A DNA stretch of 64,000 nt from Affinundibacterium baiyunense (GTDB lineage: Bacteria > Pseudomonadota > Gammaproteobacteria > Burkholderiales > Burkholderiaceae_D): contig NZ_JAGSPM010000002.1 of the NCBI RefSeq assembly GCF_018139645.1, forward strand, positions 372,001 to 436,000, in the 5' to 3' direction. This document shows, one piece after another, positions 44,964-54,810 of this stretch (the stretch's first letter is position 1; every line of letters starts with the position of its first letter). The notes below the pieces were generated by a model that saw only the letters and a program-made list of their open reading frames with translations, was not told the origin of the DNA and ran no database searches. The position numbers were made by a program, and so were the translations under genes.

Positions 44964-46529
44964 ATGAAAACAAGAATTGCAGCCACATCAAATCATCACG
45001 CAGATAGCGCGAGCCAAACAGTTCAAGCGCGCAGACCAGCATTGGCCACTAGTTCCATGTTAGACCAGCGCCAAGTTGTTTCGCGCCAAGCGAATCGACA
45101 AGACATGATGAATGCAAGCGTCCAAGCAGCGCAACTTCAAGAACGCAAAGACGCCTTAAATGGGGCAAGCAATATAACGCTTCAGCGAGTCGAAGACGAA
45201 GAGCCGGTACAAGGAAAATTTGAAGCTATCCAAAGAGCCGAAGATGAAGAGCTAGTACAAGGAAAGTTTGCGACTTTGCAAAAGGTCGAAGATGAAGAAC
45301 CTGTGCAAGGTAAATTTGAAATTGCACAAAGAGCCGAAGATGAAGAGTTAGTACAAGGAAAGTTTACGACTTTGCAAAAGGTCGAAGATGAAGAACCTGT
45401 GCAAGGTAAATTTGAAATTGCACAAAGAGCCGAAGATGAAGAATTAGTACAAGGAAAGTTCGCGACGGTACAAAAAGTAGAAGAAGAGGAGCCCGTCCAA
45501 GGGAAATTTGTTACCGTTCAAAGAGCGGAAGACGAGGAGCTAGTTCAGGAAAAATCACTAACACATACAGCATTACAAAAGAAATCTTCAGCATCTTTAA
45601 CAAACAATTCCGGTTTGCCTACTCAACTAAAAGCAGGAATAGAAGCACTTTCTGGCATGAATATGGATCATGTTCAAGTGCATTACAACTCAGATCGACC
45701 TGCTCAGCTCAACGCGCATGCCTTCGCACAAGGGAATGAGATTCATGTAGCCGCTGGCCAAGAGCAGCATTTGCCGCATGAAGCTTGGCATGTCGTGCAA
45801 CAGGCGCAGTCGCGCGTCAAGCCAACTATGCAATTAAAGCTCGGGGTGCCGGTGAACGACGATGTGGGGCTGGAAAACGAGGCAGATGTGATGGGTGCGA
45901 AAGCATTGCAACTAGGCCAAAGTGATAAGGTAAGTGCTACACCTTTACAAGTGAAATCTGATACCGCTAGCTTAATTCAACGCAAACAAACACGACCTGA
46001 GTCAGTCGCTGCGGACTTGTTGCATGCCGAATATAACAATATTTTTAGTGCATGGCGACCATCGTACAACGCGATTGCAACTGGCGGTGGTAGCTATAAT
46101 TCGAAATTAGCACGCATGACCACAGCCGTTACAAATAATCGAGAAATCACTTATAGACGAATGGCGCATTACCGGATGGAGAATGGCACCGAGATTCCAA
46201 GTCTCGCTGGAAGTAGTTCGGAACTTATGTACGTACACCACAATGATGAGATTAAACGAGCAAATCGTAACGGTGAGAAATTACCACATCCTGCCCTAGT
46301 TGGCGGAGACCCTGATGTGACAACGGCTGGAACGATCCACGTCAACAATTTAGGTGAGCGTCAAAAATGGGGAAGGACAGTGACCAAGTATGACATCATA
46401 GTCACCAATAGCTCTGGCCACTTTCAGCCGGACGACGTGCCGGACGCAACGGTGGATAAAATCAAAACCCACGTTTATGAAAATCAACCAAGTAATACTT
46501 GGTACAACGTATATAAACGAGAACGCTGA
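44964..46529 (+). CDS. DUF4157 (eCIS core) protein with acidic tandem repeats and unknown cargo domain
   Basis: A 521-residue protein. Residues about 74-201 are eight 16-residue repeats alternating QRVEDEEPVQGKFE-type and QRAEDEELVQGKF-type units. A DUF4157 domain with [11 protein letters not shown] follows (about 215-315). The C-terminal 175 residues (about 345-521) are unlike the first DUF4157 protein and unrecognised; they include YVHHNDEIKRANR and TAGTIHVNNLGERQKWGR. It is probably a toxin or effector delivered by a contractile injection system, by analogy with other DUF4157 proteins. The ATG at 44964 has AAGGA 6 nt upstream. No immunity gene follows; next is a TonB receptor after 420 nt. 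Confidence 0.8.
   Translation: MKTRIAATSNHHADSASQTVQARRPALATSSMLDQRQVVSRQANRQDMMNASVQAAQLQERKDALNGASNITLQRVEDEEPVQGKFEAIQRAEDEELVQGKFATLQKVEDEEPVQGKFEIAQRAEDEELVQGKFTTLQKVEDEEPVQGKFEIAQRAEDEELVQGKFATVQKVEEEEPVQGKFVTVQRAEDEELVQEKSLTHTALQKKSSASLTNNSGLPTQLKAGIEALSGMNMDHVQVHYNSDRPAQLNAHAFAQGNEIHVAAGQEQHLPHEAWHVVQQAQSRVKPTMQLKLGVPVNDDVGLENEADVMGAKALQLGQSDKVSATPLQVKSDTASLIQRKQTRPESVAADLLHAEYNNIFSAWRPSYNAIATGGGSYNSKLARMTTAVTNNREITYRRMAHYRMENGTEIPSLAGSSSELMYVHHNDEIKRANRNGEKLPHPALVGGDPDVTTAGTIHVNNLGERQKWGRTVTKYDIIVTNSSGHFQPDDVPDATVDKIKTHVYENQPSNTWYNVYKRER
45184..45567 (+). repeat. eight tandem 48-nt coding repeats
   Basis: Eight units of 16 codons, pairing into 96-nt higher-order units (P-type then L-type). 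The central copies are nearly identical in DNA, showing recent expansion or homogenisation. All keep the frame. Confidence 0.9.
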
Positions 46530-46950
46530 TTCTGATTTCTGCGTACGTCAACATGGCATTTTTCATTGCAGGTTCTAATTTTTCTGAATAGGTGGATGGA
46601 ATAGAAGTAGCTCACTTTATCTACCTATTTGCAATATTCACGAACTTTAATTCACACGCCGTTACTGTGAATTAAGGTTTCTCTTCATCGACATCAAACT
46701 TCCCACCGCAAGCACAATTGCGTAAATCGTTCTACACTATCGCCAGCGCTCTAAACGAACTTTTTTGACGTTAAAAATCCGCGTTTCATCACTCTTCTGA
46801 AATATGTTCGGCATGGAAAATCGTTTTTTCAGGCCCACTTTTTGTCGTTTCGTCGCATATCGCTTAAATCAAAAATAGAAATTCGATACAGTGCGAGCCA
46901 TCAACAGCTAGCCAATTATTTCTGCTGTTACTTTTTAATTCGAGACGATC
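46530..46950. other. intergenic region with a 10-bp-arm hairpin
   Basis: There is no gene. An inverted repeat TTAATTCACA-N9-TGTGAATTAA lies at 46647-46675 and may end the DUF4157 transcript or serve as an operator for the TonB receptor gene. No convincing Fur box is seen upstream of the receptor. Confidence 0.5.
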
Positions 46951-49119
46951 ATGCAAACATCCAAAAGCTCACTTATTACTCTTATTCTCTGCAACGTGAT
47001 TGCTGCTTCTGCGCAGGCACAGCAGCCCAGCGAAGTTAAAACGCAAGCGCCACAACAAACACAACGTGTTGAAGTGCAAGGTAAATCACAAGAACAATTC
47101 GCACGTACAGAAACCGCTTCACGTTCTATCGTGAGCAATGCAGAACTGACGCGTTTTGGCGATAACAATATCGTTGATGCGATGAAGCGCGTGCCAGGCG
47201 TACAAGTGACCAACAATAAATTGCACTTGTTAGGAATGGCAGCAGGTTACACACAAATTTTGATTGATGGGGAAGCGCCACGCGGCATTACGATTGAAGA
47301 TATTCCTTTGAATATGATCGAGCGTGTGGAGATTTATCGCGGTGCGAATGCGCAATTTAGTACACAAGCGATGGCTGGCACGATCAATATCATTTTGAAG
47401 AAAGCGGCATCCAATAAGCAGCACAGCATTAAAGCTAGCATTGGTCACATGTTCAAGAACAATGGTGGCGTAGATTGGTTCCATTCAGATAAAAACGGTA
47501 ACTTGTCGCATACCGTCAGCGTCAGCTTATCAAAAGACCGTATGAGTGCTGGTCAACCAGACGATTCGACCACAAATTATGTGAATGAAAATCTGTTATC
47601 CGGTAGCAAGAGCCAATTCCAAAATACGTCTAACAGCAAGCGTAGCGATGAATCTCTGCGTATTTCTCCACGCATTCAATACAAAACTGATTCCAACATC
47701 AATCTGACCTCGACTTCGATTGTTGCGCATAACCGTTTTGATTCAGATAGCACTAGCCAGTACAAAAACTTATCGGGGCGTGTATTTGAAATCGGTAAAA
47801 CGACTTCACAAGATACCAATCGTGGGACCAACTTTGGCAGTAATCTTAAGGCCGTCACAACTTTAGAGAATCAAATTGGTGTTGACGTAACTGCCGGTTT
47901 CCAAGCACAAAATTTCATTGCACGCTCTCGCTCACAAAATTATTTGCCTGACGGCACACTGAAATTCAATCGTGACCTCAATACCGATGTGCATGTCATC
48001 GTTGGTATGACCAACGGTAAGTTGAATATTCCAACCAATGCCGAACATGATCTGATCATCGGTTGGTCAGGATGGCGTGCGGATGTCGATGTGGATAATA
48101 ATCAAACCGATAAATTTGTTTCGAATCAAAACCCGATTTATCGTCCACATAGCGCTAATTCGGTTATGGATAATGCCGCATTCTTCGTACAAGATGATTG
48201 GAAGTTTAAGAAAAATTCTTCTGTATCACTCGGTTTGCGTTGGGAATCACAAGGCATTCGTACTGAAAACAATGACGGTGAAAAAGTTACTAATCGCGCT
48301 AGTGTGTTGAGCCCTGTGATTCAAACCATGTGGCAGCTCGATCCACAAAATACAGAGCGAATTCGTCTTGGCGTATCGCGTACATTTAAAGCACCAGAAG
48401 GTACACAACTGTTGATGCCGAAGATCTATGTGATCAACAATTCGATCGAAAGCCCGAACATTGTCGGTAATCCAAATCTGCGTCCAGAACTCTCATGGAG
48501 CGTTGATGCAGCGTTTGAACACAATGGTAAAGATGGTCTCAATTACGCCATTCGTGCAAAAGCGCAAGCGATTAAAGATATTCATCGTGAAGTCGTGTTT
48601 GAAGCGGACAAATCTTATTGGAAGCAGTTTGTGAACGCAGGCAAGGCACAAAGTCAAAGCTTGGAACTTTCCACGCAATTTCCTTTAAAGCGTTGGATGG
48701 ATAATGCGCCTGATATGGATTTCTCTGCTAGTTACTCTCATTTCTGGTCAAACGTGAAGGATTTGGCGACACCCTATAATTCACTCACACCGTATGAATA
48801 TGTCGTTACTTTTGGTGCGAACTATCGTGCAAAAGATATTCCTTTGACTGCTGGTGTCAGTGCAAAAATTCAAGATTCACATTGGCAGCAAATTAGCTTG
48901 ACCGAGCGTCAATACGTGAAGACACCGAAAAATGTGGATGTGTATGCACTGTGGAAGTTCGACAAACAAAGTCAAATTCGTTTTGCTTTGAATAATTTGT
49001 TGGGTGGTTCGGCTTATGATTCCCTCACCTACGCTAGTGTGGGTAATACACGCAGCCAATCAGCACGCGCTGTACCGACAGCACGTAACGTTAGTATGAC
49101 GTATGAGTATAAGTTTTAA
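46951..49119 (+). CDS. TonB-dependent outer-membrane receptor
   Basis: A 722-residue receptor with a signal peptide (cleavage near ASAQAQ), a plug domain (about 45-155: AMKRVPGVQVTNN, GYTQILIDGEAPRG, then IERVEIYRGANAQFSTQAMA) and a 22-strand barrel ending in the terminal phenylalanine of SMTYEYKF. EVQGK near residue 40 fits the TonB box region. It imports a scarce ligand such as a siderophore, heme, cobalamin or glycan using TonB energy. The ligand cannot be told, and no transporter or regulator gene is adjacent. A long hairpin follows the stop. Confidence 0.93.
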   Translation: MQTSKSSLITLILCNVIAASAQAQQPSEVKTQAPQQTQRVEVQGKSQEQFARTETASRSIVSNAELTRFGDNNIVDAMKRVPGVQVTNNKLHLLGMAAGYTQILIDGEAPRGITIEDIPLNMIERVEIYRGANAQFSTQAMAGTINIILKKAASNKQHSIKASIGHMFKNNGGVDWFHSDKNGNLSHTVSVSLSKDRMSAGQPDDSTTNYVNENLLSGSKSQFQNTSNSKRSDESLRISPRIQYKTDSNINLTSTSIVAHNRFDSDSTSQYKNLSGRVFEIGKTTSQDTNRGTNFGSNLKAVTTLENQIGVDVTAGFQAQNFIARSRSQNYLPDGTLKFNRDLNTDVHVIVGMTNGKLNIPTNAEHDLIIGWSGWRADVDVDNNQTDKFVSNQNPIYRPHSANSVMDNAAFFVQDDWKFKKNSSVSLGLRWESQGIRTENNDGEKVTNRASVLSPVIQTMWQLDPQNTERIRLGVSRTFKAPEGTQLLMPKIYVINNSIESPNIVGNPNLRPELSWSVDAAFEHNGKDGLNYAIRAKAQAIKDIHREVVFEADKSYWKQFVNAGKAQSQSLELSTQFPLKRWMDNAPDMDFSASYSHFWSNVKDLATPYNSLTPYEYVVTFGANYRAKDIPLTAGVSAKIQDSHWQQISLTERQYVKTPKNVDVYALWKFDKQSQIRFALNNLLGGSAYDSLTYASVGNTRSQSARAVPTARNVSMTYEYKF

Positions 49120-49184
49120 TTGATGTAATTTAGATTGAAACGCTGATACTTAAAAGGTACGGCGGATCAAGCAGTGATGTTACT

Positions 49185-49231
49185 AAGCCTTGCGATAGAC
49201 GTTTGTTATAAAACGTCTAGTCGTAAGGCTT
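49185..49231. terminator. long hairpin after the TonB receptor gene
   Basis: AAGCCTTGCGA-TAGACGTTT pairs with AAACGTCTA-GTCGTAAGGCTT across a 6-nt loop, with one bulge. About 20 bp of stem; a strong U-tract is lacking. Confidence 0.6.
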
Positions 49232-49426
49232 GATTGCTTTGTGTATCGTCTCTTCAAGGCCGAGGAAACTTCTTTTTGCAAGGCATATTCCAAAAAAGAG
49301 TCGCTGCATTTCAATCGTAACTATGTGCAGTGCATCCCTTCCATTTAGCACTCTATCACTCTCCTATTTCTATCATTTTCTTGGCTTGATAAGCTCATCT
49401 CACTTTCATCATTGAGGAGACTAGCT

Positions 49427-50512
49427 ATGAAAAAAACCTTGTTGGCTTTGGCATCTTGCGCCAGTTTATTTCACACCGTGGCACAGGCGCAAACCGCTGA
49501 CTTTGATCCGCGTGCGTGGAAAAAAGATGTGTATGGCAAACCGACCCAAGTATTGGTGTTGGGATCGCCGCATTTGAGTGCGTATGGCGATAAGTTAAAT
49601 CGCGCAAACTTATCGAGCTTGCTTGATCGATTGGCGCAATTTAAGCCGCAAATTATTACGATTGAAGCTCTATCCGGCGAGCAATGCGAGTTCGTGCGGA
49701 CTAATGCGTTGACGCATCCAGATGTTTTTAAAGACTATTGTTGGGACCCAGCGCCTGCGCAGAAGGCGATCGGCTTGGGTTTGCAAGAAGCCTTGATTGA
49801 AATTCAATCGACCTTAAAAACCTGGTCGCAGCAGCCCAGTACGACACCAAGCCCAGCGGAACGCCGTCGTTTGATCGCGGTTTTCTTAGCCGCAAATGAT
49901 AGGGCATCCGCCCTAGTGCAATGGTTACGACTAGATGCAAGCGAGCGTAAAGCATCCGATGGCATTGCTGAAAGCATGCTGAAATTTTTAAACCGAGAAT
50001 CTCCTATCTCGAATGAAAATTTTGAAGTCGCTGCGGTGTTAGCTGCGAGATTAGGCTTAGAACGTGTTTATGCAACAGATGATCATACCGCTGACGATAT
50101 TACAGATCGGGCAGGACCAAAATATGGCGAAGCTTTGCAAGATATGTGGAGCAAGATTCGTATCCCTGAGAAAAAAGAGTCGCAAGCTTTGGAAGCGAAA
50201 TTGGATACCGCACAAGGTGTGTTGAACCTGTATCGCTTCTATAACGATCCGGCCAAAGTGCGTGCATTTATCAAAGCAGACTTCGGTGGTGGCATTCGAC
50301 ATGCAACGCCGGAACTGTATGGCCGTCAGTATGTTGCATGGTGGGAGACGCGCAATTTACGGATGGTCGCGAATATTCGCAGCGCATTTGCTAATCAACC
50401 GGGCGCGCGTGTGTTAAGCGTGGTTGGCTCTTCCCATAAACCTTATTTCGATGCGTATTTAAACATGATGCATGAAGTACAGTTAGTCGACTCAGCAAAG
50501 CTACTTAAATAG
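49427..50512 (+). CDS. DUF5694 (TraB/Tiki-like) exported protein
   Basis: A 361-residue protein with a signal peptide ending near TVAQA. The mature part has the pattern VLVLGSPHLSAYGD at the start, IITIEALSG, and VVGSSHKPYFDAYL at the end. This matches DUF5694, related to the TraB/Tiki/GumN fold in which two short GSxH-like motifs and an acidic residue surround a metal site. It is possibly a periplasmic metallopeptidase, but no activity is established. GAGGAG precedes the ATG at 49427, which is preferred to the frame from 49412. Confidence 0.78.
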   Translation: MKKTLLALASCASLFHTVAQAQTADFDPRAWKKDVYGKPTQVLVLGSPHLSAYGDKLNRANLSSLLDRLAQFKPQIITIEALSGEQCEFVRTNALTHPDVFKDYCWDPAPAQKAIGLGLQEALIEIQSTLKTWSQQPSTTPSPAERRRLIAVFLAANDRASALVQWLRLDASERKASDGIAESMLKFLNRESPISNENFEVAAVLAARLGLERVYATDDHTADDITDRAGPKYGEALQDMWSKIRIPEKKESQALEAKLDTAQGVLNLYRFYNDPAKVRAFIKADFGGGIRHATPELYGRQYVAWWETRNLRMVANIRSAFANQPGARVLSVVGSSHKPYFDAYLNMMHEVQLVDSAKLLK

Positions 50513-50690
50513 TCGCATGGGTTAGAAACCAAGCCAGATCAATTTGCGCTGGCTTGATCAGCAACTTCAATTTAGTACGATGCGCTTTAAAGATTGACGC
50601 TATCATTATCCTGAATCGGCTGAGCACGCCGATGACACACTTTCCGTTCTCTTCACCTACTGCGCACACTGCACAGCAAAGTTCACAGAT

Positions 50691-51254
50691 ATGCGATTGC
50701 CGATAAAAAAACTTGCTATCGTTACGATGTTAAGCTCCTTGCAGGGATGTTTGCTACTAAATAATGTTGACGCCATACCTCACGCAAAAGTGATCAACCC
50801 TAAGCAAGATCGCGGGATTGCAATTGTTGGCGTTGCGGTGGAAGGTGTGTGGAACTACCCACGATTTTCTCTTAGTCTTGACGAATACAGTCTTGAGAAG
50901 CAAGCAATCACCGGCAATTGCTGGCGTTTTAATAGGATGAGCGCCTCGGTATCGAAGGAGACAAATTCGCTGCAATACTTTGCATTCGATCTCGCCCCCG
51001 GCTATTACACGTATAGCCCATTTAATCTGCCAAATCCGCATTCAGAACAAGTACAGGGTTTTCATGTGCCTGCCGGTCAAATCACCTACATCGGCAATTT
51101 TATTTATACAGAAAATAAATCGATTGAACTCCGTAGGAATTATCCTGGGATAGAAGCGGAATTGAAACAAGCCTATCCCAACATCAAATCCACAGTAGAG
51201 CTCGCAGAGACTGTGTTGGTCAAGCGCCCGCACTTGTTTTTGTGCACGCCATGA
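50691..51254 (+). CDS. lipoprotein, function unknown
   Basis: A 187-residue protein with signal peptide and lipobox (LSSLQGC), hence a membrane-anchored lipoprotein. The mature domain is strand-rich (GIAIVGVAVEGVW, FAFDLAPGYYTYS, GQITYIGNFIY), recalling proteins with a carboxypeptidase-regulatory-like sandwich. I do not recognise the family. It is transcribed alone; a hairpin terminator follows at 51305-51332. Confidence 0.7.
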   Translation: MRLPIKKLAIVTMLSSLQGCLLLNNVDAIPHAKVINPKQDRGIAIVGVAVEGVWNYPRFSLSLDEYSLEKQAITGNCWRFNRMSASVSKETNSLQYFAFDLAPGYYTYSPFNLPNPHSEQVQGFHVPAGQITYIGNFIYTENKSIELRRNYPGIEAELKQAYPNIKSTVELAETVLVKRPHLFLCTP

Positions 51255-51304
51255 TGGACTAGCTCGATTGAATTCAACCGTTGAGCTATTTTCTTAAATC
51301 AATT

Positions 51305-51332
51305 CTCTCTCTCGCAAGCGTGAGAGAGTTTT
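51305..51332 (+). terminator. rho-independent terminator after the lipoprotein gene
   Basis: CTCTCTC-GC-AA-GC-(GT)-GAGAGAG stem-loop followed by TTTT, 51 nt past the stop codon at 51254. Confidence 0.7.
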
Positions 51333-51570
51333 CAATTGAATCGGTACTTTTGTCGATACCAATGAATCGAAGAGAAGGGAGCACAACTGTACGTCAGTTA
51401 AATCTACTCACGCGGCAACACCGTATTAATCAACAAAGTCCGCAGCTACTTCAGCCCTAAAGTAAACTGTTGTAGCTTCATTCGAGAATTTTCTTTCTTG
51501 GTGAGATTGTTGCGCAGAAGCGTAGATAGAGAGGCGCGCAATAGACGAGATAAACAGCAAATAGGTTCAA

Positions 51571-51882
51571 CTATGGCGACACCTTGTTAGGCAATACCGA
51601 GCGCGCCATATCAAACGCCAAACCATAATACGGCCTGTCATTAAATTCAAACTCATCAATCACCGTCATCCCCAGTTTCTTGGTATGCGCATGGTAAGAA
51701 TGTGGATTGAGGCGATTGATGAAGGTCACGCCAATAGGATAGCGCGCGCACATCCCCAAACGCATAGTCTCAAACAAACGCGGAAAAACGCCCTGCCCAC
51801 GACACGCCGCATCGATACACACAGGACCATACTGAAAAGAATTCGCCTTACTGATGACACTAAACGGCACACGCTCGCCCAA
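51571..51882 (-). pseudogene. C-terminal fragment of a GNAT acetyltransferase
   Basis: The 103 residues correspond to the second half of a GNAT domain: FQYGPVCIDAACRGQGVFPR is the acetyl-CoA strand and loop, and FINRLNPHSYHAHTKKLGM is the helix with the conserved end. The first two strands and helices are missing. Upstream, in the same frame, the preceding gene ends at a TAA only four codons before. A 5' deletion that joined it to the membrane-protein gene is likely. Activity is not expected. Confidence 0.7.
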
Positions 51883-51891
51883 TGTTGACGG

Positions 51892-52338
51892 TTATGAGTG
51901 TGATGTCTGTGCAATCCTAGGCGCGACGATAGGCGTCTGTGCGCTCGCATTGAGAGCGAAGATGAGGCTAATGCCCAAAGTCAAAGAGATGACGCCTATC
52001 ACGGATAGATAACGATTGGCATAAGGCACAACTTTTTGCGCAAATTGGCGGTGCCAGCGCCACGGCAGAACGAACAAGACCAAGGTGCTGAAGATCAGTG
52101 TCCAAGCGAACAATTTGATCGCATTGGTGAATTGCATCGTGGCACTTTGATGCAACAAGGCGAAGCCAACAATCAACCGTAATAACAATTCACAGTAATG
52201 AACGACTATGTTCTGCGCAAAGCCGAGCAAGAATCGCGCTGCCAGCGATGGTTTAATCAAGGCAATGAAACCCAGGGCGATAAAATAGGCCGCCACCAAC
52301 AATATGACGGTCATCGCTAAATAGTGAATGAGACCCAT
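51892..52338 (-). CDS. small integral membrane protein, DUF-type unknown
   Basis: A 148-residue protein with four predicted membrane helices (about residues 8-30, 45-63, 72-92 and 108-130) and a short proline-rich tail (TPIVAPRIAQTSHS). The family is not recognised. Its stop codon is in frame with the truncated GNAT fragment that follows, so the two may have been joined by a deletion. It lies 49 nt downstream of the YbdK-type ligase gene on the same strand and may belong to that operon. Confidence 0.6.
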   Translation of the reverse strand: MGLIHYLAMTVILLVAAYFIALGFIALIKPSLAARFLLGFAQNIVVHYCELLLRLIVGFALLHQSATMQFTNAIKLFAWTLIFSTLVLFVLPWRWHRQFAQKVVPYANRYLSVIGVISLTLGISLIFALNASAQTPIVAPRIAQTSHS

Positions 52339-52387
52339 GTGTCGCTTTCAATTCAGTTGAGCAAATAAATTGGTGACAAACTAATAT

Positions 52388-53512
52388 TCACCCCGCACTT
52401 TGCCTAAACTTCTGCAAAGAAAAATCAACCATCCCTTCAACACTGCCACGATGCGCAAATTCATCGCGCAATAGGCTGGCGTCACTGCCAGTGTGGGTTG
52501 CTTGATAGATGTGGGCTATGGCTTCGCTCGCGCCTAAGCTATCGGCATGTGGTTGGATTTTGCGTAAGGTGGTTAAGATGTCTTCGCGTAGTGGCATTTG
52601 TTCATAGGATTTGGGATGGACGATGGTGCCGTCTAGCCCGAAGCGGCATGCTTGAAAACGGTTGTAGTTATAGACTAAATAGTCGTCTTCGGCGGGATTG
52701 GGTTCATTGCGTTCTAACAGATATTTGCATAGCGCTTGCAGGTAGCAAGCCAAACCCGCCGCACGTTCTACCGTTAATGGCGTATCGCAGACCCTCAGTT
52801 CTATCGTGCCGTATTCGGGTTTAGGGCGAATGTCCCAATAGAAGTCTTTCATACTTTTGACGACGCCGGTGTGCTCCATTTTTTTGAAATAGTGATTTTC
52901 AAATTCATCCCATTTCAGAAAAAACGGTGAGCGACCACTTAATGGAAATGCGAATACCGAATTGAGTCGAGCCGAGTTAAACAGGGTGTCATGTCCTTGA
53001 ACAAAGGGCGATGACGACGACAAGGCGATGAAGTGTGGAACATAGCGATTCAAAGCGTGCAATAGAAATAATGCCTCGTCGCCACTGGTGCAACCGATAT
53101 GTACGTGTTGTCCAAAAATAGTGAACTGCTTGGTCAAATAACCGTAGAGTGCAGATACTTCTTGAAAGCGCGGTTTCTTGAATATGCGACGATCTGACCA
53201 GATTTGAAACGGATGCGTGCCACCACCACCGATGCCAATATTGAGTTTGTCGGCAGCTTGTACCAAGATGTCACGCATCTCTCTTAATTCGCTGAGTAGA
53301 CCGCTGTGATTGGTTTGCACGCTGGTCGCAATTTCCAACATACTCTCAGTGACTTCGGGTGTGACGACGCCTGGAAAAGCTTTGCGCGATAGTAGTTCCA
53401 ACATATCTGGGCTGGCAGCTTGTAAATCAAAATCGCTTAAACTGACTAATTGCAGTTCTAGTTCGACACCCATGCTGAGCGCTGCAGATTGTTTAAATTG
53501 TTCTAGCGCCAT
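52388..53512 (-). CDS. ybdK: YbdK-type carboxylate-amine ligase (GCS2 family)
   Basis: A 374-residue ATP-dependent ligase of the glutamate-cysteine ligase 2 family. Hallmarks are [10 protein letters not shown] at the start, [16 protein letters not shown] and [11 protein letters not shown]. coli YbdK has weak gamma-glutamylcysteine synthase activity, but the physiological role is unknown. It is preceded by AGGAGG inside the end of the antiporter gene, and only one base separates that stop from its ATG, so the two are tightly coupled. Confidence 0.92.
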   Translation of the reverse strand: MALEQFKQSAALSMGVELELQLVSLSDFDLQAASPDMLELLSRKAFPGVVTPEVTESMLEIATSVQTNHSGLLSELREMRDILVQAADKLNIGIGGGGTHPFQIWSDRRIFKKPRFQEVSALYGYLTKQFTIFGQHVHIGCTSGDEALFLLHALNRYVPHFIALSSSSPFVQGHDTLFNSARLNSVFAFPLSGRSPFFLKWDEFENHYFKKMEHTGVVKSMKDFYWDIRPKPEYGTIELRVCDTPLTVERAAGLACYLQALCKYLLERNEPNPAEDDYLVYNYNRFQACRFGLDGTIVHPKSYEQMPLREDILTTLRKIQPHADSLGASEAIAHIYQATHTGSDASLLRDEFAHRGSVEGMVDFSLQKFRQSAG

Positions 53513-53513
53513 C

Positions 53514-54701
53514 TTACGCCTCCTTTTTTTCTGGAACTTCTTGCGCCCAAATCAAGGCACGTTGTACGAATAGCGGGCCGATAATTTCTAAGGTAAAGGC
53601 GGCCGCCGCTAGCGGCGCAAGTTGGTCGATTAAATCGATACCGATGTATCTGGTTTGCTCTAACACCAAGATCACAAAGGTGGAAATCGGCAGACTTGCC
53701 ATGCCGACTAACGCACCTTTGCGCCAAGAGATGCCGCTAACCCGAGAAAAAATACTGATACCAATGGTCTTGCTTAACTGACGTACGAATATGATTGCTA
53801 AGCCCAAGCTCATACCAGCAAGCACTTGCTGCCATTCGATTGTTGCGGCGATAAACACAAATAGCATCACGGTTAACAAATCACCGAGTGCACCAAAACC
53901 GCGTTGTGAAGAATTTAAAATAATACGGCGATGCCTCACCACCAAACCGAATGTTAAGGTCGCGAGTACCGGCGATAGTTTTAAGCTGTGCGTCAAGGCA
54001 ACGATAAAGATGATTGCAATCGTAAATGCGAGTGTGCCATCTTGGTTTAAGCGATTTGTTTTACGCAGCACCGCAGGTATGAGTACGCCAAACGTGACGC
54101 CTAGTGCGGCTGAAATGAGTAAGACGATTAAGCCGTTATAGCTGGCATTCCAGATATTGCCAGAGGTTTTAAAGATCACCAGACCTAGGATCACTTTAAA
54201 GGTCAATACCGCCAACACACAGTTAAGCACCGACAAATGCAATACGCGTTCCGTCACTTGACCAGAACTTTTTTGTTTATTGATCACGCGCAAAATCGTA
54301 GCGGGCGAAGTTGCCATGGATAGCGCTGCCAACAATAGCGCGGTGGTTTCTGTTTGTCCGAAAGCGAGCACCAAGAAATAGACGCAGATAAAAGTTAACA
54401 CCGCTTCAGTCAGGCTAGCTGCGGTCAGCCAAGGATTGCTACGCAGCCAGCGCAGATTGATCCGATAACCACTCTCAAACAGGATCAAACCAAAAGCGAT
54501 ATTCGCCATCAACAGCATTGTTGGTGATTGGCTGCTTGGTAACAATCCGAGTTGAGATGGCGCCAATAAAAAGCCCACTACTGCGTAAGCACTAATGCGC
54601 GGTAGTTTGAGCCATCGATTGACAAATTCACCGATGATCCATGCGAGTAATATGCTTAATGGCCAAGCCATGTCATGTTGAAGTTGAGTGAGTTCGAGCA
54701 T
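53514..54701 (-). CDS. CPA2-type cation:proton antiporter
   Basis: A 395-residue membrane protein with about 12 helices, including the CPA2 signatures [30 protein letters not shown] and [14 protein letters not shown]. It would exchange Na+ or K+ for H+. No C-terminal TrkA-N domain is present, so it is the short form. The ATG at 54701 follows AAAGGACATC; the frame to 54755 lacks such support. It forms an operon with the YbdK-type ligase and lies downstream of a second antiporter gene on the same strand (109-nt gap), pointing to a cation homeostasis cluster. Confidence 0.9.
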   Translation of the reverse strand: MLELTQLQHDMAWPLSILLAWIIGEFVNRWLKLPRISAYAVVGFLLAPSQLGLLPSSQSPTMLLMANIAFGLILFESGYRINLRWLRSNPWLTAASLTEAVLTFICVYFLVLAFGQTETTALLLAALSMATSPATILRVINKQKSSGQVTERVLHLSVLNCVLAVLTFKVILGLVIFKTSGNIWNASYNGLIVLLISAALGVTFGVLIPAVLRKTNRLNQDGTLAFTIAIIFIVALTHSLKLSPVLATLTFGLVVRHRRIILNSSQRGFGALGDLLTVMLFVFIAATIEWQQVLAGMSLGLAIIFVRQLSKTIGISIFSRVSGISWRKGALVGMASLPISTFVILVLEQTRYIGIDLIDQLAPLAAAAFTLEIIGPLFVQRALIWAQEVPEKKEA

Positions 54702-54810
54702 GATGTCCTTTCGATCAGCTAGCTGATCTGGCTTGGGCGTTTGCAAGCTAGACACTAAGACTATGGAGGACAGCCTTGGTATCTAAAACGCTAGCGCAAA
54801 CGCCGTTGAA

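Noticed and set aside
45184..45567. Regular 48-nt repeats considered as a CRISPR array or minisatellite
   Set aside because: The repeats are contiguous without unique spacers, keep a reading frame and encode a 16-residue unit typical of the region before DUF4157, so they are coding repeats.
40195..46950. Search for contractile injection system structural genes beside the DUF4157 genes
   Set aside because: No sheath, tube, baseplate or ATPase gene is present between the two DUF4157 genes or around them; only an SDR/LysR pair separates them.
46700..46950. Possible Fur box upstream of the TonB-dependent receptor
   Set aside because: No stretch close to the GATAATGATAATCATTATC consensus was found.
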